From assembly GCA_934045075.1 (NCBI GenBank), contig OW203724.1, positions 7,427,473-7,491,472 on the forward strand: DNA of 64,000 nucleotides, given 5' to 3'. The position numbers and the translations under genes were made by a program. How positions within the stretch are numbered: the first letter of the stretch is position 1; every line of letters starts with the position of its first letter. This stretch comes from Yponomeuta sedellus. Its lineage: Eukaryota > Arthropoda > Insecta > Lepidoptera > Yponomeutidae. Under the pieces are notes generated by a model. That model searched no databases, was not told the DNA's origin, and saw nothing but the letters and a program-made list of their open reading frames with translations. Shown piece by piece: positions 44,601 to 56,600 of this stretch.

Positions 44601-47600
44601 TTCCACTACGCGAAGGTGCTAACTCTGTAGTTTACCGGCCGATTTGGATGAAATTTTGATAGAATGGTGATATAGTGATCCGATTGAAAAAAAAAATTTT
44701 GGTTGTTCGAAATTCAAAATGGCGGCGCAGATATGGCCGACCGAAAAATCGACCTTTGCGCAAAAAAGTCGGCAGCCAACTGGGCATATGCTGGAGATAT
44801 GCCGTAAGCGGCATCGTGTTGCCAAAGGACCCAGGTATATGAGAAAAATCCGACATCTTGGAATTTCAAGATGGTGGCCGAGATATTGATGATTGAAAAT
44901 GACAAATTTTTGTATGGAGATTTAGTACTAAAATTTACTTTTCAATAGAGAAATGAGACAAACTTGCGAGGCCGGAGGCCGAGCTTCGCGAAGCGGGCAC
45001 AAAAAGTTCTGCCGCAGCGAGGCCGAAGGCCGAGCTCCGTTTAGGCCGAGGCCGAAGGCCGAGACCATTCAAATTGCGGCGCACAAGTACCAGCGCAAGA
45101 GCAAAAAGGGACAAACTTGCGAGGCCGCAGGCCGAGCTCCGCGGAGCGGGCACGAGAAACCCCGCCGCGGCGAGGCCGAAGGCCGAGCTCCGTCCAGGCC
45201 GAGGCCGAAGGCCGAGACCGTTCAGGTTACGGCGCACAAGTTCCAGCGCAAGAGCAAAAAGAGACAAACTCGCGAGGCCGAAGGCCGAGCTCCGCGGAGC
45301 GGGCACCAGGAACCCCGCCGCGGCGAGGCCGAAGGCCGAGCTCCGTCCAGGCCGAGGCCGAAGGCCGAGACCGTTCAGTTTACGGCGCACAAGTACCAGC
45401 GCAAGAGCAAAAAGAGACAAACTTGCGAGGCCGGAGGCCGAGCTCCGCGGAGCGGGCACGAGGAACCCCGCCGCGGCGAGGCCGAAGGCCGAGCTCCGTC
45501 CAGGCCGAGGCCGAAGGCCGAGACCATACATGTTATCATGCAACAATTCATTACAATAAGTGTCTAGCGAGGCCCTAGGCCGAGCGCCGCGGAGAGCGCA
45601 GCTCGGAGCGGCTGGGGGTTAGCGCGCGTAAGCGCGCAGGGGGCTCGCCCCCTAGTTCCTATTATAAAGATACAATTCCTTAACAGCCTAAAAACGCTTA
45701 CAATAAAAATCTGTGGTGGGGATTGTGTTTAATGTTCAATGTATACATGACTAACATATTTTTATATTGAAAACTCTGTTAATTAAGCTAAACTTGTTTT
45801 GAAAAGGATAAATGTGGAGTTTCTTTTTTAGCCTTTTTTTAACATGATTGTGAAAACAACAACCTTGACGTTCACTTTGTTTTCATAATCAAAAAGATTT
45901 CACAAAGGATGATGAGCACAAATGTATGGAACCTGGTCCTGGCACCAATCGGAATGAGTAATACGTCGTTGGAAAGGTATTTTTTTGTAGAATAAGAATA
46001 ATCGAAGCGCTAGTCCCGATTTTCTGTCCAATTTGAGTAATCATACGTTAAAAGTTTTTTTTTATTTAATTTTTTTTCTGTTGTTTTAATTCTTTTTGAT
46101 ATTTTTTCGACATTGTATATCGATTTTAATTACAAATGATCAGCATTGATTATTATATTATCATTGTTTGTTTATTATCGAAGTAAATAAAACAAGTTTA
46201 GAGTAAGTTTTATCGTTTAATGTGTTTCATCCATGATAATGTTATTTAAAAATAGTGCTGGTTCAGTAAAGCCTTCATGTCTAGCATATCCTAAATACCA
46301 CACAATAGATATAATATGCGCACAGGAACCTATCGTGCGGCGTCCTGTCAAACATGTGCAATAATGTTGTAATATGTTTCTACTATTTCTGTCTAATAAT
46401 ATATAGCAAAAATATTGTTTTGATCGTACATGTCGGGACTGTATGCGTGCACGTAACAGCCACGCATCTTCGTGGATCCCATATTCATGGATATCCTCCA
46501 AAGCAGCTTCTCTATAAGTTTCTATAAGATATAAGCCGTTGTTGAGGTGCTCGCTGCAATATGATTTTGCCAGTTTTAACTGATATGTCCCCAATGACAG
46601 CAAAATCACGTCCTGTTCCCTCAATCGTGGAAAGTCTTGAATGTCATTTGCTTCCAATCTCTGGAAATTGGCTCTTCTGTTGTTTAATCTTTTTGCTTCT
46701 ACATAATCATATAACACGTTTGGGGTTTGCCTTCTTTCAACAATTTTTTGTAAAAAAGCTTCTGCGTGTTGTAATTGCTGCTGCAATCATAAAATCCCCG
46801 AACATATTAGGCATTGTGTTATTAAAATATTTTTGGCGCAACAGCTTGAAATCTCTTTTGAAACGCCCGTTAACCACTTCCACTACCCATCGGCACATTG
46901 TCACCAGCCGGGAATCATTTGCTTGAGAAGTCGTGAGCTGCGACTCTTCCCGGTTCTTCGTCGGGGGGACGTGAAATTCGTAGCCACATGCTTCTATATG
47001 CTGCAGACTATCCCTGAACCCGCGGTCCAAAATAAATACGTCATTCGGCTGAAGCAATATATGAAGGGGATTTTCCTCGTCAGTCATTAAGTCGCTCATT
47101 ATCTGCGCATCAGTTTTTGTTGCAGCGTATGGTCCTTTAACATCTATAATGTATCCATCAGTGGTTACGATTAAAAATGGTTTCAACAAGTTTTGGAACT
47201 TGTGTAAACTGTAGGATTGCCTCTGAAACAAAAAGTTTGAACTCTTGTATATATAAATATACGTACCATCGCAAATAATAATGGCTTTATTGTTGTCTTC
47301 ATTTCCATACAGTGCTTTTGGAATCCTCAAGTTTCTCTCCAATATTATCTTCTCTATTCATGTGATCCACTCCCAAGTGTCGCACAACGTAGTCAGTGCT
47401 AAGACACTCTCGTGCGATGGCCAACTGGCGTTCGAGTTTTCTCCGAGACATGTTAAACAACGTCGCAAGTCTCGCGTTGGGTTCTCCTGTGCGTAGTTTC
47501 GTTAGTAAAATGCCCAAAGTGGTTCTGGGATCTGCACTTCTATTTCTTAATAATGGATTTTGCTCTAAGATGGCATTAAATTCATCATTAGTACGTCCAG

Positions 47601-50600
47601 TCCAAAAGTGCATTTCTTCTTCATTCATGCCTCGGTCGCTAAAACGTAATCTGGGTGAGTTTAAGGCATTTCGCATTAGGTCACAAACATCCCTGAAGTG
47701 GGCAGCCGTAAAGTCATGGGAAATGTTGCAATGTTGGGGCAAATCATACCAATCATTCCCATTAAGGTGATCGTGACATACTCTGGCACTGTCGGGGATA
47801 TACAATTTATGTTGAGAAAATACGTGGATTTTAACAACATTTGGAATTCGATGGCGGGTTTCATTAGCGCAGCCATGAAAGATACAATGCGTCGCGGTAT
47901 TAGGTGCTCTCATATATTCAGGAATATGAAGCATTTCTTCTAATTGCGGTTGTAGTTGTTCTTGCGGTTGTAGTTGTTCTTGCGGTTCTGCTTGTTCTTG
48001 CGGCTCCGGCTCGGGTTGAGGGTTTGCATGACCTCTAGTCGCATTTTCGGCTCTTTGCCAGCATCGGTAACATACTCTTCGGGTGTTGTCAAACACGACC
48101 TGAAAATGATATATGAAAATGTAAGGAAAAGAAAAACAACTTTGGTTTCCGAAAAATACCTAACAAAATAACGCATTGGGGGTCATTTGTGGGAGGGATT
48201 TGTTTTTCTGTCAGAAGGTGTGCGAATCGTCAAATATATGCCACAGATTCACAGATTTCTCAGAGATCTGGTTGCGGTTTTCTGTAGTTGTGTGTACGAA
48301 AACAAGGCATACACACAACCACACAAAACCGCAACCACAGTAATTGGTTGTGGTTTTGTGTAGGCCTTGTTTTGGTGGTAAATACATCGTGGAAGACGTA
48401 AAAGTGAAAAAGGAATCACTTGAATGTTCTTTAAGCGACCAGAATCACTTATCAATCGGTTTTCACTTTTACGTCTTCGTTACCTCATTTACTACTAGAA
48501 TAGATCTGAGATGCAGTTGCACATGATTTCAATTGGTTTCCTTTTATATCGAAGGTTCAGTGAGGATCGAGTGGAAAAAAAAAGTGCAATAGGTACAAAC
48601 CTCCAGAGCAGCGTTTTCTCGTATAAATGTTACTAGCTCCACGTGTGTTCTTGTCAAGGCTTCCGACAGAACGCGTACTTGATATCTGCCTCGGTATAGC
48701 CCTCTTCGGCACATTACACAGTTACGGTAACGTTCCATTGCAACGAAACAATCCAATCGTTAAGCACCCAAGTCCAATATAAAGCCACGGTCAACAAATA
48801 AAACGGGTAACAGAGTCCAAAATGATGCCAAGGCCAAAGTCGATGTGAACAATGAGGAGCGTAATAACGTAGCACTTAACACAATATCAGCAAACGACTG
48901 ACTACCTGCGCAAGCGGCCAAGCGTTCCTCACCCTAACATACCTGCCCCCGCGCCGTGTCCCGGAGCGCGAGAGGGGTCAAAACCGAATTCCAGCGTTAC
49001 CCGTGACCGTGAGTGGGAGAGAGAGCGCAATGTCGCTGTCTCGCTCTAATGATTTATGACAGAGTATGCATAGATGTGATTTTCGTAAAAATCATGAGCA
49101 TCGGTTGAGTTAAACCAGAGATATGAATTTTTCTAATTTCTATTTAGAGCAAAAAATGGTACTTTCCGACGAGCATATTTCAAAATGGACAATTCATACG
49201 GATTCGTCTTCATAGAATTTATTTTTTCACTTGAAAAGAGCTATCCAACGACATATGACTCATCTTGATTGGACATAAGGACCAAAACGCCCATCATCCT
49301 TTAGCGCCAAAGGCTTAACGTGCCTTGCGATGCACGGAAGCGCTCGGAAAAAATGCCACTAGTCACGGGACGGTCAGCCATCTTGCACCGGACCGCGCCT
49401 GTAGTTGCTTAACTCAAGTGATTAATTCCAATCACTCGGTTCGACTAGGCTACGAGTGCTTCTCTATGGGCACTCGCAGTGACAGAAGGACCTAAGAGTT
49501 ATTAAATTTAACTCACGGTGATCATGACGGGCTCGATGTGTATGCCGCGCTTGTGCAGCAGCGCCGGCAGCTCTGAGCGGAACTCGCGGATGTCCACGAT
49601 CACCGTCGGCTTCTCCTTCTGCTGGTTCTGACCGCCTGACACGTGAAAGTTAATAAAATTTAGAAACTTTCGGTTGGGCTGCTTGTTCTGTTCTACTTAC
49701 AATACGATGGTCTTGGAGTTTCTTTATTGGCTTCTCTCCACGTAATCTATTAAAAGTGAAACTAACAAGTTTGATTCACAATTAACAAACGTTTATATAT
49801 ATATATATTCTTATTAATGCACTTAACCGTGCTAAGGACAATTTTAAATACCTATTTAGAGGCTAAAAATTTCACCCGTGCCGGGACTCGAACCCGCGAC
49901 CTCTGGCTAACCGTGCCAGCGCAAGAAGAAAAAAAAAAAAAGAAATATTTAAATGAAAAGAACGATGAAGACAACCCAGTAGGCTAAAATATGTTGTGTT
50001 GTTATTAATTGACTTTTTAATTCTTAATTCAATTTTATTTCAAGCTATGAAACTATGTCTGTAAATCTTATATTATTCAATTATTTTAACCTAACATTTT
50101 ATAAACTTTAATTTATTGTATAATAAGCGATGATTTAAAAAAAAAAAAATTTTTTTATTATTTATACATTATTTTTACAGACACTTGACTCATTGTAAAT
50201 TAACATTAACATTTTTATTCCAAACGACTAAAAGGTTGCCACATAATAAACAGTGGCAGTACCTCGCCCAAAAAAAAAAAAAACCGTGCCAGCGCTCTCT
50301 ACTAAGCTAATGGGCGACTTTCTAGCATCAGTGAGATTTCGAACCTCTTTACAACACTCTCTGTATTATTGAATGGAAATTACTTCAACCAGATGTCGCT
50401 GCCTTTACGTAATACAGAGATATAGTAGTAGATGTAGAGATACGTACCTCGATACATTCTCAGTTACGTGTTCCGATTTCACTTATGTTGATCCAGAACA
50501 TTTTTACCTAATAAGAATTAAGTTGTAATGTTTATTTCTTCGTTTGCGTAGAATTCAGAAAAATTGTAAGTTAAGTGTGGCCTAGTCGAACTGAGTGATT

Positions 50601-53600
50601 GGAATCAATCACTTAAGATAAGCAACAATAGACGCAGTCAGGTGCAGGATGGGTGACCGTACCGTGACTACCGCTAGTGGCATTTTTTCATGTCAGAGGC
50701 CTTATGGGCGGCTTGATAACTTCTGACATAAGGCCCGCCACTGTCTTACAATCCTCCACTAAACCGGATTTGGCGGCCTTAGGTGAGTAAGGCCTAACCT
50801 TCCTGCGATGCAGGAAGAGACCCGTGCCCCAGCAGTGGGAACATACAAGGGTTGATATCGATGTCGAAGTTAAGTGTTAAGTACTTTTTCTGTTAAGATC
50901 AGTCAAGTGTCCTACACAGGGAACAAATTACCTGCTTTCCTAGTGTCGACCGATTCGTCCTCGGCCTCTTCGTTCATATTGAAGTATTCATCGGTTTTCC
51001 CGTCTTGGTAGGTCGGCACTACCATCACCTGAAAGATGAACATTAGGTATTTTATTTCATTCGGCTTTGGTGTGGGTGTAAATTAACATATTATCACATG
51101 TTTATATTTTTTTAATGAATAACCTAGGACTGGCAAACAACTTCATAGACATTATTGCTTCCCGTATTTTTATTAACATTACGTGATTACATTAATGCCA
51201 TGATTACGAGTTCTATTAAGGATTTTTTTACATGCTGGTAGGCCAAAGCTGAAATACACAACAATGGTTTCTTTATTCCACACTAGACACAAAGTAAACT
51301 TTATTGTAGTAGACGAAAAAATGCATTTAATATATAACTATGTATGAGCATAGCGAGTCCTACCGGTTAACTCGAGTTAAATGAGCTAACCTGGGCTGAC
51401 GCAAGTGGGCCTAAGAATACAACAACAAAAAAAAAAGTTGGAAGACAGTGTACAATTGGTGGGCTAGACTTCAGCTGCAGTGAATGGCAAAATGTCGGCA
51501 CTTTGGTGCTAAGATGCTTTAGCATATACGAGTATACCCACTCAGAATGCTGTAGTGCGTGGGACAAAGTTAAATGGAACAGGCATGCTGAAGGCAGTAT
51601 GTTAGGTTAGGGTGGCCGATTATAGTATTTTCAACACTAGGAAAAATATACATACAAGTACACTTAATAAAAATATTGTATTTATATAAAGAGTAAGGTG
51701 CAGGATTTTATTGGGTTTGCTTGTTAGAAAAAAATAGCGATTTTCGGGTTAATCAATGTTTATTTATGAGTATAATTCTTTATTAATAAAAAAAATGTAA
51801 TAATTAAGGAGACAGCCTCTCGTAAGGACTGACGGACATACAGAGAGCGTCGGCCCATAAAGCACCTTTCAGTTATAAACCCTAACAAAGATTGATCCAT
51901 CTAACTGAAATAGCGTATTTTCTTGTACCATATCTTTCTTCAAGTACGTAGACCTGACATATAGTACAGTATTTCTATATTATATATATTCAAAGGTGTT
52001 CTCTATCTATTTATCTATTATAGTAAGGTTGCCAACCCTAAATCACGTATATACAACCCAGCCAAAGCTCACGGCTCAAACGACAAACACCGGAAAACAC
52101 ATTGTTGCTATGGTGCTGACAGGATAAAATCTAGGTGAGGCGGGGAGCCTTACATAACAGCATGCAGTTTCAACAGCCGTTTCCGACGCGGACTCACGCT
52201 CTTGGTCTGTATGAGGAGCTCGAAGGCCAGCTTCTCCCGCTTCAGTGCCGTGAGGTAGGCCTGCTCCTCCACAGTCTGCGCGTGCATGATGCAGTACACC
52301 TGGCACGCTGGCTCTTCGTCTTTCTTACGACATTCGAACACCTGGGAACACAAGACAACATGTTAAAAATAAAGCGTTCTAGTTCAAGTTTTCTGTTCAA
52401 GACGCACTGAAACGAAGAGTTCGATGAGTTGGTTATGGATCCCACCAATAGGTCTTAACCAATTTTATATGGGACCGCTCTTGACCCAGTTTGTAACAAA
52501 AAAAAACCAGACAATGTGGTAAAGAATTACCGCTATATAAATATATACAAAAAAACTAGAGACAATAGAGAACCTCCTGCTTTCTGAAGTCAGTTAAAAA
52601 TAACATCCACACCACACAGTCACTTCTGCTCGTACCACATTAGGATACTCGATGATATGGTAACCAGACAAGGACGTCACAGACATGGAAGAACGTCCAT
52701 ACTGTGACCATTTGTACAAAGCACGTTGACCCCCAGTGAGAATCAAACCTGGTGGGTCTATTTATCATTTATTTATATTAAGGCATTTATCATGCCTGTA
52801 ACACCAGGATTGGCCACTTGCTACAAAAAGGCAAAAGGGCGGGTTGCTTGCTTTTTTGGATTAAGGATGTCATCTGTTTTTCCAAAGACTTATAACCTGG
52901 GTGTCATTAAAACTAGAGTCAACTGGCATTTAATAGGCACACATGTAACATCTTTGACCCCGTCTTCGTTTACCATTAATCGTGCCTGGGATCAAGTGTC
53001 AACCTGTCCTTATAAAAAATGGAATATAAGTGAAGTGTGTGCCAACATGACTTAACAAAGGTTAAGACACACTTCACTTATATTTATTGTTCTGAGAATG
53101 AGATAATCTGCCGAAGAACTAAGGTGAAAGCGTATAACCTATAGGTTGGTAACATATGGTAAAGAGCCGTTGGTCGATGGGGTGTAAACAAGAACTTTTA
53201 GTGCAAGGGGTGAGTGGAGATCACTGACTGACTGACTGACTGACTGACTGACTGACTGACTGACTGACTGACTGACTGACTGACTGACTGACTGACTGAC
53301 TGACTGACTGACTGACTGACTGACTGACTGACTGACTGACTGACTGACTGACTGACTGACTGACTGACTGACTGACTGACTGACTGACTGACTGACTGAC
53401 TGACTGACTGACTGACTGACTGACTGACTGACTGACTGACTGACTGACTGACTGACTGACTGACTGACTGACTGACTGACTGACTGACTGACTGACTGAC
53501 TGACTGACTGACTGACTGACTGACTGACTGACTGACTGACTGACTGACTGACTGACTGACTGACTGACTGACTGACTGTCGTATATAATGAAGAGCCCTG

Positions 53601-56600
53601 CGTAGGTCACCTCAATTTGTCGGACGGCTGCCACGTCGCTGTGGTACAGTACGATGTAGTCGGGTCTCAGCGCCTCGAGATTCCTCTCCAGCGAAAAGTG
53701 GTTTCCTCCGTCCTTGAAAGGCTGGATAACGACGAGCGGCTTCTCCTGCTCCAGCTGCGTTATGTCCAGATTTTCTATCTGTAACAACCCAACCACAAAA
53801 TATTAATAGCGATTACAGCGCGGGATTTTGTCAAGGTAATCATTATTTTACTTCACTGTTAGCGAGTGTTATAGCTAATACAACTTCACAAGTGTACGTA
53901 ACTTCGAAGTCAAGCCAAACCGCGGTGGACACGCGCGATAATTAAGACCATACTCACTCTCACTTTCTGAGAAGAGGCCTGTGCTCTGCAGTGAGACAGA
54001 CTAAATGAGTGAGATAAGCTACATAAAGAAACTCATTATTTTATAATCATTGAAAATGTACGAGGAACAAGGAAAATCGGCACTTGGACCGTCAAAGTTC
54101 CAGGAATTCTAGATGTTTGTCAAGCTATCATGCGTCGTCATCCGTTCATCAAGTTACTAACAGGAACTCTCGATGCGCTAGTCCGACTAGCACTAAATTT
54201 TTTATTCATGAAATGATAACTACCAAATTTACTAACCTGAGAAATAGGCTCGAACATACTTTCATCCGTCTTCTTCTTCCTGGAACTCTGCGAGACTTGG
54301 CTCAGAGTGAGTACGTAGCTAGATTTATTCGTTTCATCTAGATTGTATTCGTCTTCCTCTTCAGTATCCTTAACATCAGTTTCACTCGAATCCTGCGACT
54401 TCTTTTTAACCTCTTGAGTTGGTACAGAGTTCTTATAGGGTTTGTACTTAGAAGATATGGTATTTATAGTTATATCTCGCCGGAATGCGGTGTAGAAAAG
54501 ATACCTCTGTGCGCCCATTGTAAGGTACATATTCAACTGCGCGCAAGTCTTGTTATCTTGGCACAGGATGAGGATTTTTGTCTTGTTCAAGTCGCCGTCT
54601 GGTTTCGTTTTCACTTTGTCGGGTATTTCTTGGAGCAGTAGGTCGCTGAGGACTTTCCATTTGGGATTTGGCTCCGGATCGAACTCTGAATGTGAGAAAA
54701 CCTATCTGAACATAAATATGAGGAATCCTAAGTTTATTTAACACAGACAACCTATCTTTATATCAATCCAACCCATGACTAGAGGCCACAGTCGGGCGTA
54801 GACCCTCTCAAGCCATAGCCATAAACCATACACATACACACACACACATACACCTGCACACACACTAGCATAAAATCATTCAGATTACCCACTGCTGAAA
54901 ATGCAGTGTGTTATTTTTGAAACACTGGACAATTCAATTATGTCTCATTTCTTTATTTGTGTTTAGGATTAGGATTTAGTTTGTAGTTAGTTTTTAAGTC
55001 GGTGAGTGCTGAAAAACAGCGCCGTCTATGTCATTGTTGTCTCTGGCGGCACACGCTGAGCACACACCTTTTGTCGCCAACTGTCACAAGAACAACATTG
55101 ACTTCATGTCATTATTTGTAATTTCTCCTTTTATTCTTTTTCTTCTATTGTTGGTCGCAATAAATGCATTTTTACTTCTTTTTTTTTTACTTTTATAGTC
55201 GTCTAATTTACGGAGGTACCGAAGGGCGCTGGCTGGGCCTACCCTGGCTAGCTGATATATGACCTCTTGTAGTCATACCCTGTAACATAAACTCACGCCT
55301 GTATTCCATAGCGGTGGGCAGAGACTAGGGTTTACCACTTGTCACGGTCCTGACAATCCTTCTAGCTTCATAGGAAAGACCGGGTGATCGTGCTCTTTCA
55401 CTATAAAGGGAGTTTTCCAGGCAGATCGTATGGGGACGGGACGGCCGGAAAAACTGCTATTTGTTGGACCTAATATTTATGGTACAGGTCACATTGTGCT
55501 TGTGTAGTGTCTCTGGATAAGCGGCGTGACGTCGAACTGATTGCATATACTGAAAAGTCTCTCTGTCCCTTTGGCGCGCGGTCAAGCTTGTGAGTGCAAA
55601 AAAGACAGCTATTGTTTTGCTTTTGCTACTGTTTATAAATACAGAGAATTAATAAAAACCATTTAGAGGACGATTGCGCCTCGTGTTCAACACATTCCTG
55701 AGTAATATTTATAACTTGAACGTTAATACTTCTTTGAACAGGTTAAATGTGGAGTTTGTTAGCAACTTCTCCGTATAATCTATTTTTTATTTTTTTTTAC
55801 TTAGCCTCTATGTTTGTGTCCCACTGCTGGGCAAAGGCCTCCCCCAATTCAGTCCAGAGTTTCCTGTCCTGGGCCACCTCAGGCCACTCCGGCAGATGGT
55901 TGTCGAGATCATCTCTCCACCGTCTTCTAGGCCGGCCTCGATTACGATGTCCATCGTGTGGCACCCACTCGGTGGCGAGTTTCGCCCACCTGTCCGGGTG
56001 CATTCGACTGACATGACCAGCCCAGCTCCACTTCGGTTTCGCCGTCTGGACACCCACATCGATTATTCGGGTCCTTGCGCGTAGTGTGGTATTTCGGGTC
56101 TACCCTCCTCAGGCCCAAAATACTGCGCTCCATCGCTCTCTGACAAACCTTAAGTTTGGACTTTTGTAGTTTGGTCAGCGACCAAGTCTGGGAGCCATAG
56201 GTGAGAACGGGCAGGACACACACATCGACGAACTTCCGCTTTAAGGAAAGTGGAAGGTTGCCCTTCATCAGATCTTTCATGGACCAGTAGCACTTCCAGG
56301 CGTTATCGATACGGCGATCGATTTCTTTGCCTTGCCTGTTTTCGAAGCTTACTAACTGGCCCAAGTAAATAATCTATTAATTGTATAAAACTAAAAACGT
56401 TCACGTTCATTAAGTAAACACGATTCCTAAAAACACTCCGAAGACGCTCACTAAAATAGTCTGTGGTCACGGTAATCACAGATCAAACAAAACGCCTCTA
56501 GGCGTGTTTTAGCGGAATAGTGAGACTGTTTGTTCTCATAATGAATAAAACGTTTGAATTGATTATTAGGTAGGCAGTTAACGTACCATTGTAGTTATTA

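Larger units (their letters stand above)
38930..45655 (+). repeat. Macrosatellite: five head-to-tail units with Helitron-like 3' ends
   Basis: Units start at TATATATATATAAAGCTAC (the AAAGCTAC anchors are at 38941, 40158, 41375, 42592, 44451). Spacing is exactly 1,217 bp for the first three; unit 4 is 1,859 bp. Each unit has an AT-rich left half (with TTTCAAGATGGCGG, TCGAAATTCAAAATGGCGG) and a GC-rich right half of four 153-bp subrepeats built on GAGGCCGAAGGCCGAGCTCCG. Each ends with two hairpins, GCGCGC-GTAA-GCGCGC and GGGGGC-TC-GCCCCC, then CTAG followed by T. A 3' hairpin plus CTRR before T fits Helitrons; a 5' TC is not evident. Long open frames on both strands come from the 153-bp repeats. 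It lies in the ERCC4 intron. Confidence 0.9.
45904..49302 (-). mobile_element. DDE transposon, 3.4 kb, with imperfect inverted ends
   Basis: The left end AAAGGATGATGAGC... and the reverse-complemented right end AAAGGATGATGGGC... stay similar for about 75 bases, sharing TGGTCC, CCAATC, GATGAGT and GTCGTTGGA in the same order. They bracket the transposase gene, with about 310 bp on the left and 560 bp on the right. No clear target duplication. The right end is inserted in an R1 copy that resumes at about 49307. Confidence 0.8.

Noticed and set aside
39356..45578. Large open frames of 200 aa or more in the array read as a repetitive protein family
   Set aside because: They occur on both strands over the same 153-bp subrepeats, follow from repeat length and GC content, and match no domain.
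38930..45655. CRISPR-like or viral repeat array
   Set aside because: The repeats are kilobase-scale with no spacers. The host is a eukaryote and no viral genes are present.
53221..53796. 191-aa minus-strand frame with a QSVS repeat as one protein
   Set aside because: The first 56 codons are ERCC4 exon e. The rest is an intronic microsatellite downstream of a clear GT donor.
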